This document shows, one piece after another, positions 36,719 through 44,196 of a stretch of DNA of 64,000 nt. The notes under the pieces are model-generated. The model saw only the letters and a program-made list of their open reading frames with translations, was not told the DNA's origin and made no database searches. The first letter of the stretch is position 1, and every line of letters begins with the position of its first letter. The position numbers and the translations under genes were made by a program. The stretch comes from JBMNGN01 sp050949865 (lineage in GTDB: Bacteria > Bacillota > Syntrophomonadia > Syntrophomonadales > Syntrophomonadaceae): positions 248,001 through 312,000 of the forward strand of contig JBMNGN010000002.1 in NCBI GenBank assembly GCA_050949865.1, written 5' to 3'.

Positions 36719-36756
36719 TATTGCAGGTATTTGGAAATAACAGGGGAGTGAGTTAT

Positions 36757-37599
36757 ATGACTGCTGAACAGGCAATATTATTGAACCCTATTGGAATTGT
36801 TAAAACTGGAAAGGAAAACCCGAGGGAAGTTCCCGTTTCCGGGCAGGAATTAGCCGAGGTAGAAGTTTTCCCTCCCTACCGGCAAGGATTATTAAGGATA
36901 GAAGCCAACTCGCATCTGTGGTTACTACTGTGGTTTCATAAATCCGACCGCCATGTTTTATCAACAGTACCTCGGAGAATGAATCCCAACCTTCCAGAAT
37001 ATGGGGTGTTCGGGCTAAGGACGCCTAATAGACCTAATCCTATAGGATTAACCCTGGTAAAGCTGGATTCAGCAGAGGAAGGCGTTCTTCGAGTGATTGG
37101 ATTGGATGCTATTAAAGGTACCCCGGTATTGGATATTAAACCTTATTTTGAACATGATATCGTTTTTTCGCCTACTACTCCGCACATATCCGCTGTAGAT
37201 TACCGCGTTCGCTGGAACATGTTTTTTAAACAAGCTATAGTCCACCATCAGGAACCGTGTACAGATTTATACCTGGGAGTAAGGATGGCCATGGCGGCTG
37301 AGCAAATAATGGGCCATCTAAATACCCCGGAATTAAAGGTTGGCGTAATAGGCTCCCTTTGCCTGGCTGACACCTTGCAGGGTTTGAGCCGGGCTAGACT
37401 AGCCAGCCCAGCCAGGTTTACCTTCCAGGAAAACAGAGATTTAAGCTGTAGTGTTTGGGAAAATCATCAGTATCGCCTAACCTTGACCGCCAATAAAGGA
37501 TTTAGTAAAGAAGAACTGGAGAATTTGGCTGATAGCCAGCTGTTTGTTATTAATATCAGTTCAATGTCCAATGAAAAGGGAGGTACTGAAAATGCTTAA
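36757..37599 (+). CDS. TrmO (TsaA) domain fused to a degenerate FmdE-like domain
   Basis: I chose the ATG at 36757 behind GGGGAG; the in-frame TTG at 36721 has no site. The 280-residue product begins with a TsaA/TrmO domain (residues 8-148; FGLRTPNRPNPIGLTLVKL, TPVLDIKPY), the family that methylates t6A37 of tRNA with S-adenosylmethionine. The rest (about 155-265) aligns by eye with the FmdE domain encoded next. H164, C168, C202 and D205 match FmdE positions, but the second His of HGH and the TGC cysteine are replaced (E166, R213). So the second domain looks diverged in metal binding. It overlaps the FmdE gene by 8 bases. Confidence 0.8.
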   Translation: MTAEQAILLNPIGIVKTGKENPREVPVSGQELAEVEVFPPYRQGLLRIEANSHLWLLLWFHKSDRHVLSTVPRRMNPNLPEYGVFGLRTPNRPNPIGLTLVKLDSAEEGVLRVIGLDAIKGTPVLDIKPYFEHDIVFSPTTPHISAVDYRVRWNMFFKQAIVHHQEPCTDLYLGVRMAMAAEQIMGHLNTPELKVGVIGSLCLADTLQGLSRARLASPARFTFQENRDLSCSVWENHQYRLTLTANKGFSKEELENLADSQLFVINISSMSNEKGGTENA

Positions 37600-38224
37600 T
37601 GAGGAACTATGGTTAAAAACAGTTGCTTTTCACGGGCATATTTGCCCTGGTATTGCGGTTGGATATAAAGCCAGCAGATGTGTCCTTGAACTGTTTGGCT
37701 GCCTTGGTAAAACCATCGGGGAAACCCACTACGCTATTGTGGAAAACGACGTTTGCGGCATAGACGGGGTACAATTTGTCACTGGCTGTACTCTGGGCAA
37801 TGATAGTCTAATAGTAGAAAACCAGGGCAAATTTGCTTTTTCCTGGGTAGGCAAGAAGAGCGGAAACGGATTCCGTTTGCTGCTTAAAGTACCGTTATGG
37901 CTTGATGAGGAACCTATCGAATTGCATAAGAAAGTTAAGCTTGAAATAGCTACTGTAGAGGAAAAACAAAGATTCATGTTTTTAAGAGAAAAACGGGGAT
38001 TAGAACTGTACCAAATGACTAATGCCGAACTGTTTCAATGTGAAACAATCGCAAGGAGAATTCCTGGCAAACCCCGATTGCATTCCTTTGTAAGATGTTG
38101 GGCCTGTAATGAAAGCTTTATGAAACCATGGGCGGTTGTAAGAGATGGCCAGATCCTTTGCTCAGGCTGCGCAAAACTGAGAGAACAGAAGACCGAGACG
38201 TTAGGGACCCCATCTAGTTTATGA
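37592..38224 (+). CDS. FmdE family protein with C-terminal zinc ribbon
   Basis: I chose the ATG at 37592 behind AAAGGGAGGT. The 210-residue product has a canonical FmdE domain: FHGHICPGIAVGYKAS (H14, H16, C18) and ENDVCGIDGVQFVTGCTLGN (C55, C66). FmdE is named after a subunit associated with molybdenum formylmethanofuran dehydrogenase; bacterial homologues occur near molybdate transport and Moco genes. A four-cysteine zinc ribbon (CWAC...CSGC) ends the protein. It is the last gene of the riboswitch-led operon and its stop overlaps the convergent gene by 6 bases. Confidence 0.92.
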   Translation: MLNEELWLKTVAFHGHICPGIAVGYKASRCVLELFGCLGKTIGETHYAIVENDVCGIDGVQFVTGCTLGNDSLIVENQGKFAFSWVGKKSGNGFRLLLKVPLWLDEEPIELHKKVKLEIATVEEKQRFMFLREKRGLELYQMTNAELFQCETIARRIPGKPRLHSFVRCWACNESFMKPWAVVRDGQILCSGCAKLREQKTETLGTPSSL

Positions 38225-39118
38225 CAAATTTTGCAAAAAACTGGTTGGGGTCATAGCCGGGTTTTTAAACCGAGCAGGGATTATACTTTGTAGTCCTGCG
38301 CTTTCAATAATGGATTGGCCCACAGTTCCAAGGATGAATCTTACAAACTCAATAGCTAGGTCTTTATGGGGGGCATTGTTGATGACAGTTAATGCATATA
38401 CGATAGGTTTACCTATTTGTTGGATAATCGAACCCTGGGGACCAGAAGTATTTACCCGAGCGGATTGGTAAAGCTCAGTATATTGTGGATTAGATAGATT
38501 GATTTCCACGGGCAGTTCTATGTATTCTAGATTATTTTGCTGGGCAACTGATGCATATTCAAAGGCGTAATCTATTAGGCCATTTTTTAAAGCTTCTATC
38601 AGGTCGCTGGCTCGGTCATATACCCATTCCCGGGCGCAGGATTGACTGAAGGCCTTATCTAGACCCGGCTGTTTATAGTGCTTTGCTGCTAGCTGCCATA
38701 CCATTAAAGTACGGTAACCAGCTGGATCGAGGTTGGGATTGGTGTGGGCGTAAGAAACTCCTTTATTTAGGAGGAGCCTGTACCAGTTGTCGCTATTAAT
38801 CTCTTTATATAATCGCGAAGTTTTGGTATAGCATAATACCATTCTGTTGGTGGCGAACATTGCGTACCAATCTGAATACCGAGGAATTATAAACTGTTCA
38901 AATATAGAATAATCCGCAATAGCTATTAGGTCGACCTTTCTGCCCTGTTCGGTTGCTTTCCTTACACAATCCAGCGAGCCAGATGCTTCAAAATAAACAT
39001 CTACTCCCGGGCGATGGCTTTTAGAGAATACCCTTGCTATTTCTTGCAGGGCTGGTTTAAGACTTCCGGCAGTGAAGGCTATAATACCGTTATCGGGTGA
39101 CAGTGCTCCGGATGTCAT
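38219..39118 (-). CDS. WtpA/ModA-like substrate-binding protein without signal peptide
   Basis: I chose the ATG at 39118, 9 bases after AAGGAGG; a TTG at 39124 is also in frame. The 299-residue product begins almost at once with the mature-type strand IIAFTAGSLKPALQEIARVF. It continues with YFEASGSLDCVRKATEQGRKVDLIAIADY, as in archaeal WtpA and tungstate/molybdate-binding proteins. No signal peptide or lipobox precedes it, so it is predicted to stay in the cytoplasm, which is unusual for this class. It overlaps the upstream 390-residue gene by 29 bases. With the riboswitch upstream, it may be an intracellular molybdate/tungstate carrier or sensor. Confidence 0.85.
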   Translation of the reverse strand: MTSGALSPDNGIIAFTAGSLKPALQEIARVFSKSHRPGVDVYFEASGSLDCVRKATEQGRKVDLIAIADYSIFEQFIIPRYSDWYAMFATNRMVLCYTKTSRLYKEINSDNWYRLLLNKGVSYAHTNPNLDPAGYRTLMVWQLAAKHYKQPGLDKAFSQSCAREWVYDRASDLIEALKNGLIDYAFEYASVAQQNNLEYIELPVEINLSNPQYTELYQSARVNTSGPQGSIIQQIGKPIVYALTVINNAPHKDLAIEFVRFILGTVGQSIIESAGLQSIIPARFKNPAMTPTSFLQNLS

Positions 39119-40262
39119 TATCAAAAACCTCCTTGGTCATACTGGTCGATAGATCTATTATACCAGCACAACCAACACCGGATGGGAAATCCAGTGGTTC
39201 AATGGTTATATCAGCGCCGCTGGCTATACGGGTCATAATTCTCCGGGTTCCAACCGCACAGCTCCTAATGGCAGGATCTGCTCCTATAACTTTATTGGGC
39301 TTGAAATCTAGCATTTCCAGCAGCTTCCCGGAGCGATGGGGCGCACTGGAGTAGCTGGGGGCGTAATCGTGATCCGGCAGTTCCAACCCGCTGGTTAGGG
39401 CATAATACTGGCACTCACCCTGAATGTAAGTATACCAGGAGTAAGTATTCTTACAGGAATGGAAATCCCATTGGAAATCGTCCATTCCAATTCCCTCTAA
39501 CACGATCAATGCGACTTTACGGTTCTCCTGTTTGATATACCTTGAGATTAAAGGAGCAATATCGGTAATATACGATACCGGTTCAGGGGAATAAACCGGC
39601 ACCAGGTTGTCGCGGTTGTTTACCCGGTAGATTTTCGGTTTGGCCGAAGGTGCTGTACCAAAAACCGAACCCCGGTTGGCAACCAGCAGGAAATCGGGAA
39701 GGTTTTTGGATAGCAGGTTCTCCCGTTCCCATATGAACTTCAATCGTTCCTTGGATACCAACATTTGAATTGACTCATGATTCTCCAAATACTTCAAGTC
39801 CCGTTCACTGGGATTGTATAATCCAGCATAAACAGGGCTCATATTACCGGTTAATACCACACCATCCAGAAAGGAAAGATCTATCACATTTTCACACTGG
39901 ACAGTGCTTCCACAACCAACAATAATGGGCAAATATGCACTATTATTAATGAATCTGTCTACTTCTGCGAAAACCTTTTGCCTGATAACCTTTATCGGTT
40001 GGGATGAGAACATAGAAATAACATAGGGGGTAGAATATCCCAGGAAAACAAAATCAGGTTCAAACTGGCGGGTTAAGCGATAACCTATATCTGTTACCCA
40101 GCTGATACTTTCCAGGCTCATATCACCTCTATAAGGGAAATAATCGAGAATACCTTTGACTGTTCGGCAAAGCGAGTTTTGCTTCTCTAGCTTTACCAGT
40201 CTTTTATCACTAAATTCATAGACCAGGGAATGCCTATCAATACTAATTATTCCTATTTTCAT
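39090..40262 (-). CDS. Uncharacterised 390-residue protein behind Moco riboswitch copy B
   Basis: The ATG at 40262 follows AGGAGG by 6 bases. I do not recognise the family. The product is soluble, without membrane segments. Strand-rich pieces include VFLGYSTPYVISMF, LPIIVGCGSTVQC and VALIVLEGIGMDDFQWDF, the last faintly like the opening of alkaline-phosphatase-superfamily enzymes. The C-terminal part has KVIGADPAIRSCAVGTRR and GVGCAGIIDLS, which could bind a nucleotide or metal. It is the first gene after the second riboswitch copy and overlaps the WtpA-like gene by 29 bases, so the two are probably made together. Confidence 0.7.
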   Translation of the reverse strand: MKIGIISIDRHSLVYEFSDKRLVKLEKQNSLCRTVKGILDYFPYRGDMSLESISWVTDIGYRLTRQFEPDFVFLGYSTPYVISMFSSQPIKVIRQKVFAEVDRFINNSAYLPIIVGCGSTVQCENVIDLSFLDGVVLTGNMSPVYAGLYNPSERDLKYLENHESIQMLVSKERLKFIWERENLLSKNLPDFLLVANRGSVFGTAPSAKPKIYRVNNRDNLVPVYSPEPVSYITDIAPLISRYIKQENRKVALIVLEGIGMDDFQWDFHSCKNTYSWYTYIQGECQYYALTSGLELPDHDYAPSYSSAPHRSGKLLEMLDFKPNKVIGADPAIRSCAVGTRRIMTRIASGADITIEPLDFPSGVGCAGIIDLSTSMTKEVFDNDIRSTVTR

Positions 40263-40303
40263 AATGGCCTCCTAAGTTCATACTTTAAATTTTAACATTT
40301 GGC

Positions 40304-40338
40304 AAAAGACCAGCTGCTTCAAGAAAACAACTGGTCTT
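40304..40338 (-). terminator. Riboswitch expression-platform terminator, copy B
   Basis: On the minus strand AAGACCAGTTG pairs with CAGCTGGTCTT around an about 11-base loop, with one mismatch, and is followed by further T residues. It lies 41 bases before the 390-residue gene start and matches an intrinsic terminator well. Confidence 0.7.
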
Positions 40339-40490
40339 AAAGTAGAGTGCAAACAAAAAGGCTAAATCATATTTAGCCCAGCGCACCAAACCAACTGTTG
40401 ATTTTCTTTCCGCACTGGGAGGCACAACCATTTCTAGTTATACCCTATCGGCCTGATAACCATGGCACCAGCTTTAGGCTTACCAGGCTC
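40304..40490 (-). promoter_or_regulatory. Moco (molybdenum/tungsten cofactor) riboswitch, copy B
   Basis: The minus strand repeats the blocks of copy A in order and spacing: CCGATAGGGTATA (40451-40439), GCCTCCC (40423-40417), GGAAAGAAAAT (from 40411) and GGGCTAAA. The helix partner CCCGG/CCGGG of copy A is CCCAG/CTGGG here (40419-40415 and 40381-40377), a compensatory change. The following stem GGCTAAAT/ATTTAGCC keeps its place with a different loop. Both copies, counted from the conserved GAG to the end of the hairpin, span 187 bases. The 5' part also aligns (GAG.CT, TAA, CCTAA, GTGC, GGTT). The leader belongs to the 390-residue gene and the WtpA-like gene. Confidence 0.8.
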
Positions 40491-40612
40491 GAAAATAACA
40501 GGATGATCGTTATTAAATTATCTAATTATCATATATTTCACTATTCTAAGTCGTTTTTCCTGCATGGAATATGAACAATTTATCAAATATTAAGATAAAT
40601 AATTAAGGATAG

Positions 40613-41227
40613 TTATTCCTGTTTAATCAGGGTGATGAAATTATACAGGATTCTGGCAGTCATGCCCCAGATAGTTTCATTGTTCCAGATATAGAAATAT
40701 CCAGGGTGTTTAGCCTCTCTGAATGGATAGTTCTTCCCGTAGGGAATTAGCTCAAAAGGGTAGTCCGGGGACGAGACAACCCTTAAAGACAGATACTTTA
40801 GGATAGGTTCATTCTGGGTAAAGAAATCCAGAGGAACGAAGAATACTTTCTCAACCTCTTGAGGATTGGGAACGATTTTTTCCGGTTTTAGTATTCGGCC
40901 TAAAAAAGGGAATACAATAGTATTAAACGGACTGACCATAATGTCCAGCGGTGCTATTAACTCTATATCCTCGGGGGAAAGGGACAACTCTTCACAGGTC
41001 TCGCGGATTGCAGCCTGGGCAGGGTTCTTGTCTGTCGGGTCGATCTTGCCGCCGGGGAAACAAATCTCACCCGGTTGCCGTTTAATATTGGCGGATCTTT
41101 TTTCAAACAGTACAGAGGATTTGGAATCGATATTCACCAGCGGCAACAATACTGCTGACTTGACTGTATAACTGGAGCTCAGTATTTCAGCCCGGCGTCC
41201 TTTCAAGGAGTTGATCTTTTCATCCAT
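40613..41227 (-). CDS. Nudix hydrolase, CoA-pyrophosphatase-like (NudL/UPF0035)
   Basis: I chose the ATG at 41227, with GGAGG upstream; the TTG at 41275 overlaps the previous gene. The 204-residue product has the UPF0035 approach (LFEKRSANIKRQPGEICFPGG) and a Nudix box with GGKIDPTDKNPAQAAIRETCEEL, in which the first box glutamate is replaced by Asp as in CoA-type members. These enzymes split CoA and its derivatives to acyl-phosphopantetheine and 3',5'-ADP. It is the third in a run of minus-strand genes that follows the NRDE gene. Confidence 0.88.
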   Translation of the reverse strand: MDEKINSLKGRRAEILSSSYTVKSAVLLPLVNIDSKSSVLFEKRSANIKRQPGEICFPGGKIDPTDKNPAQAAIRETCEELSLSPEDIELIAPLDIMVSPFNTIVFPFLGRILKPEKIVPNPQEVEKVFFVPLDFFTQNEPILKYLSLRVVSSPDYPFELIPYGKNYPFREAKHPGYFYIWNNETIWGMTARILYNFITLIKQE

Positions 41228-41267
41228 AAATAAATATACCTCCAGGTTACGAACAAAAAGTTTTGCT

Positions 41268-42038
41268 TTAATCAATGATCATAAACTCATAGTATAATTG
41301 CTTCCAGTTATCCGGTTGTTTAGGCTCAAAAGTGCGCTCCCAGAATCGAACTATTAAATTACGGCCAATCAACAATAGAGTTGTTGAACGGGTACCATAA
41401 TTAGGGCTTATGATAAAGGCCGGCGCCAGCATTCTCTCTTTTTCAAGGCTTATCCCAGTATTGGGCAAATCCTTATCCTCAGGCTGTTCTCTATCCATTA
41501 AAATGGCGATTATTTCTTCTACATCGATATCCTCATTTTGTATCGCTGCCGCAAGGGCTGCTTTCCCCTTGGCGACCTTGGGCCAGGACACATCCAAGAG
41601 GTTATTGCTAAGGCCATGGACTCCATGAGACACAGGGCGTAGTATCTCTTCACGGTTGGAATAGTAGAATAATGATTCCCGGGTTCCAAGTAAAAGGTTA
41701 AAGCCGTTATAATTCCTTCCCCCGTTCGGCAGCTGTTCTATATAAGTCTTGGGATGGACATAGGTTTCCAGGTAATCTCTTACCAGGTGTCCCCGGGAAG
41801 GGGCCTGGGGCTTATAAGCAGAAGGATCTCGGTAGTTAGTCAAAGCAGCAAAGTTACCGGTGGCAGTAATTCCCAGCCAGGTACCCCCTTCCTGCAGATC
41901 CCTTCCTCCCAGGATAGCAGGGTTATCATCCCAAAAACAAGCAGGCAAACTGGGGCGCGCATAAAACTCGTCCCGGTTGGCTGCCAAAATGAGCTGGTAT
42001 TGTGGATGGCAATCATAAGCAAAGAGTATCAGACACAC
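41268..42038 (-). CDS. NRDE family protein (TANGO2-like)
   Basis: I chose the GTG at 42038 because AAGGAG lies 6-7 bases upstream and the product then begins with (M)CLILFAYD, the conserved start in which Cys2 may act as an N-terminal nucleophile. The 256-residue product has the eponymous ANRDEFY near residue 20, GGTWLGITATGNFAALTNYR and a late YGTRSTTLLLI. Eukaryotic TANGO2 is linked to haem or lipid handling; bacterial function is unknown. It ends 41 bases before the Nudix gene start. Confidence 0.88.
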   Translation of the reverse strand: MCLILFAYDCHPQYQLILAANRDEFYARPSLPACFWDDNPAILGGRDLQEGGTWLGITATGNFAALTNYRDPSAYKPQAPSRGHLVRDYLETYVHPKTYIEQLPNGGRNYNGFNLLLGTRESLFYYSNREEILRPVSHGVHGLSNNLLDVSWPKVAKGKAALAAAIQNEDIDVEEIIAILMDREQPEDKDLPNTGISLEKERMLAPAFIISPNYGTRSTTLLLIGRNLIVRFWERTFEPKQPDNWKQLYYEFMIID

Positions 42039-42117
42039 AGAATTCTCCTTCTTACCGTGAAAATAATTTTCCAACCGCAAAAGAGTATTAATAGAATCTA
42101 TACATATATGAAACTGC

Positions 42118-42516
42118 CTAGCTTTGAATCTTCACATAGTAATGGCGTTGGCGCGGCCCGTCGAATTCGCAGAAATAGATGCCCTGCCAGGTTCCTAAAA
42201 CCAATTTCCCGGCTGCCAACGGGATAAGCTCGGATGAACCTATGACACATGCTTTGAGATGAGCGGATGAATTGCCCTCCATATGGCGATCTTCAGGATG
42301 ATTCCACGGGCAGAGTTCGTTCAATCTCATTAAAATATCACGGGCTACATCCGGATCAGCATTTTCATTTATGGTAATTGCCGCTGTAGTATGAGGGCAA
42401 TATACCAACACCATACCCTCCTGGACATGCTCCTGGCTGACAATGTTTTGAACCTGAGCCGTTATATCCAGCATTTGGTCATGTTTTTCCGTCTTTATAG
42501 TAACTTTGTGCAACAA
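42118..42516 (-). CDS. YjbQ family protein (secondary thiamine-phosphate synthase-like)
   Basis: I chose the TTG at 42516, 8 bases after GGAGG, giving 132 residues, the usual length. The product has VLVYCPHTTAAITINENADPDVARD, SSAHLKACVIGSSELIPLAAGKLVLGTWQGIYFCEFDGPR and YYVKI, all typical of UPF0047/YjbQ. E. coli YjbQ shows low thiamine-phosphate synthase activity, though the true role is unclear. It starts about 180 bases from the pseudogene on the same strand. Confidence 0.92.
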   Translation of the reverse strand: MLHKVTIKTEKHDQMLDITAQVQNIVSQEHVQEGMVLVYCPHTTAAITINENADPDVARDILMRLNELCPWNHPEDRHMEGNSSAHLKACVIGSSELIPLAAGKLVLGTWQGIYFCEFDGPRQRHYYVKIQS

Positions 42517-42695
42517 GAGGATCTCCTCCAAAGGCTGGTCATTATTCTTATTGAAGGATAACACCTAAAAAGTGACAAGTAAAGATTGAGAGATGAAACA
42601 AACAGTATACGTTTAAAGGGGTTTTATCGGCACCCTTGAAGGCTGGCCGGGGGTATGGTGACAGAGGGACCAGGAAAAGGTTATGGGCCTCCTTG

Positions 42696-43023
42696 TTACA
42701 AATCTACCATGAGCTTATCCCGAATAAACACACATACCTCATCAAGGGCTGCTGTGGCTTCAGGAAACAAGGGAGCGAGTAAGGGACTGCCTGTTTTCCT
42801 CCGCATCTGAAGGTACAATCCATTCAGCATAAAGCGGTTTATACCCTGCTTCAACCACTGATATACCATCTGGTATCTTTATGAGCCTGGCAGCAGAGTC
42901 ATCGCATTGACGGCGCAGCTCCTCGATCGAGGTGCTTTTATCAATTACTTCCCTCTTTAACTGCCCTTTTAGTAAGTGCCTGTATCTCATCATCATATGC
43001 ATCATGCGCCCCTTGGCACTCAT
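42696..43023 (-). pseudogene. Alpha/beta hydrolase (HSL family) with large internal deletion
   Basis: An ATG at 43023 behind GGAGGTG opens an 87-codon frame. Its first about 70 residues look like the N-terminus of hormone-sensitive-lipase-type hydrolases (IKIPDGISVVEAGYKPLYAEWIVPSDAEENR). The HGGG oxyanion motif and the catalytic serine region that should follow are absent. Just past this point a different frame reads LLAPLFPEATAALDEVCVFIRDKL then a stop, which is the C-terminus of the same family. So about 200 codons appear deleted, with a frameshift at the junction. The ribosome site is intact, so a short peptide may still be made. Confidence 0.75.
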
Positions 43024-43225
43024 ATAACTACACCTCCTGCTTTTTTTAGTCTTCCCAGTATCTTCTCCATCCGGAAGCAGTTATAGCCAACCATTGCCTA
43101 CCAGACTGCGGCGAAGCAATAAGTAATCATCATTATATTTGTATAGTTTGATGAACAGGGCTAGTTCAATAGCATCGCCTAAATGGGCAAAATGGCTATA
43201 TAAGTATTAGATAATTGCAGGGAGT

Positions 43226-43936
43226 TTAGGTTTTCTTCCGAACTAGTTTATTAAAATGATCAATCTGGTCCTTCCTAAAGCGCCCCAGGTAGGATTGGGC
43301 AGTATAAATTGCCGCCATGGGGTTGTGCCCAAGAACTCGATCCTTTACCGCAAAAACGGTACACATAGCTTGTGAATACTTCATAAACAATGAATCATGC
43401 CCTACGCATAAACCCATCATAATGTTAAAGTCGGTATTAGCCTGATTCAGAACCTCAGCTTGAGCTATTGGATTACACATTGTTTCATAAGCTCCGATGT
43501 GAACCCTTTCCTCCAGGCTTAAATCCAAATTGCTTTTCTCCTGGCCGCCTACTTTGCACATGACCGAGATTACCTCAAAATTATGAGCCTCTAAAATTTC
43601 ATTAAGTATTGAAGCCTCGTGGCGAAGTCCATAGCAAAAAGCTAATCCTAATTTCCTGTAATTCATGCGCCGCGAAAACTCAATAATCTCCTGCAACCTT
43701 GGTTTTACTGGATAAGGGAAAAAAGGCTCTGAATCCCTATTTATGTAGCACTCTGACTCCTGCAGGGAAGCCTGCCGGGCAAACTCTTTGATCTCAGGTT
43801 TCTGGTATTCATCAGCAGATTTCTTAATAGCATCAGGATACAAGACCGTTGAACAAAAGGCCGGAGACCGGCCGTCTTCTTTCATACAAATGCGTTTATC
43901 CAGTTTACACATTGCACATCTGCCAGTGTCTTTCAT
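43226..43936 (-). CDS. DUF1847 domain protein (putative metal-binding)
   Basis: The 236-residue product opens with a cysteine cluster (CAMCKLDKRIC, then FCST) and contains the DUF1847 blocks KLGLAFCYGLRHEASILNEILEAHNFEVISVMCKVGG, CNPIAQAEVLNQANTDFNIMMGLCVGHDSLFMKYS and VFAVKDRVLGHNPMAAIY. These Cys- and His-rich proteins are widespread in anaerobes and presumed to bind metal; their function is unknown. The ribosome site is weak. It is divergent from dinB, with about 260 bases between the starts. Confidence 0.88.
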   Translation of the reverse strand: MKDTGRCAMCKLDKRICMKEDGRSPAFCSTVLYPDAIKKSADEYQKPEIKEFARQASLQESECYINRDSEPFFPYPVKPRLQEIIEFSRRMNYRKLGLAFCYGLRHEASILNEILEAHNFEVISVMCKVGGQEKSNLDLSLEERVHIGAYETMCNPIAQAEVLNQANTDFNIMMGLCVGHDSLFMKYSQAMCTVFAVKDRVLGHNPMAAIYTAQSYLGRFRKDQIDHFNKLVRKKT

Positions 43937-44154
43937 TAGCTACATCCCATTTAAAATTACTATTAATGTTAAGTGTACCAATGCTTGCAGATTATGAATA
44001 TAGTTATAAATGGCATGGGTCATTTTTTCTGGGGCTGCTAAATTAAATAAAATTTGCCTAAAAGATGAAATTGGGACGGATTCCCTGGCTGATCTGATGC
44101 CCTAATCCCCTGCATTAAAGGAAAGGCGATGAAATCATCAGGTAGTTCATAATT

Positions 44155-44163
44155 TGCTATAAT
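44155..44163 (+). promoter_or_regulatory. Extended -10 promoter element upstream of dinB
   Basis: TGCTATAAT matches the extended -10 form TGnTATAAT and lies 34 bases before the GTG start of dinB. No good -35 is visible, as expected for an extended -10 promoter. I saw no LexA-type box with confidence. Confidence 0.5.
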
Positions 44164-44196
44164 ATATCTATATACATCTTTTCTTGGAGGAAGACC

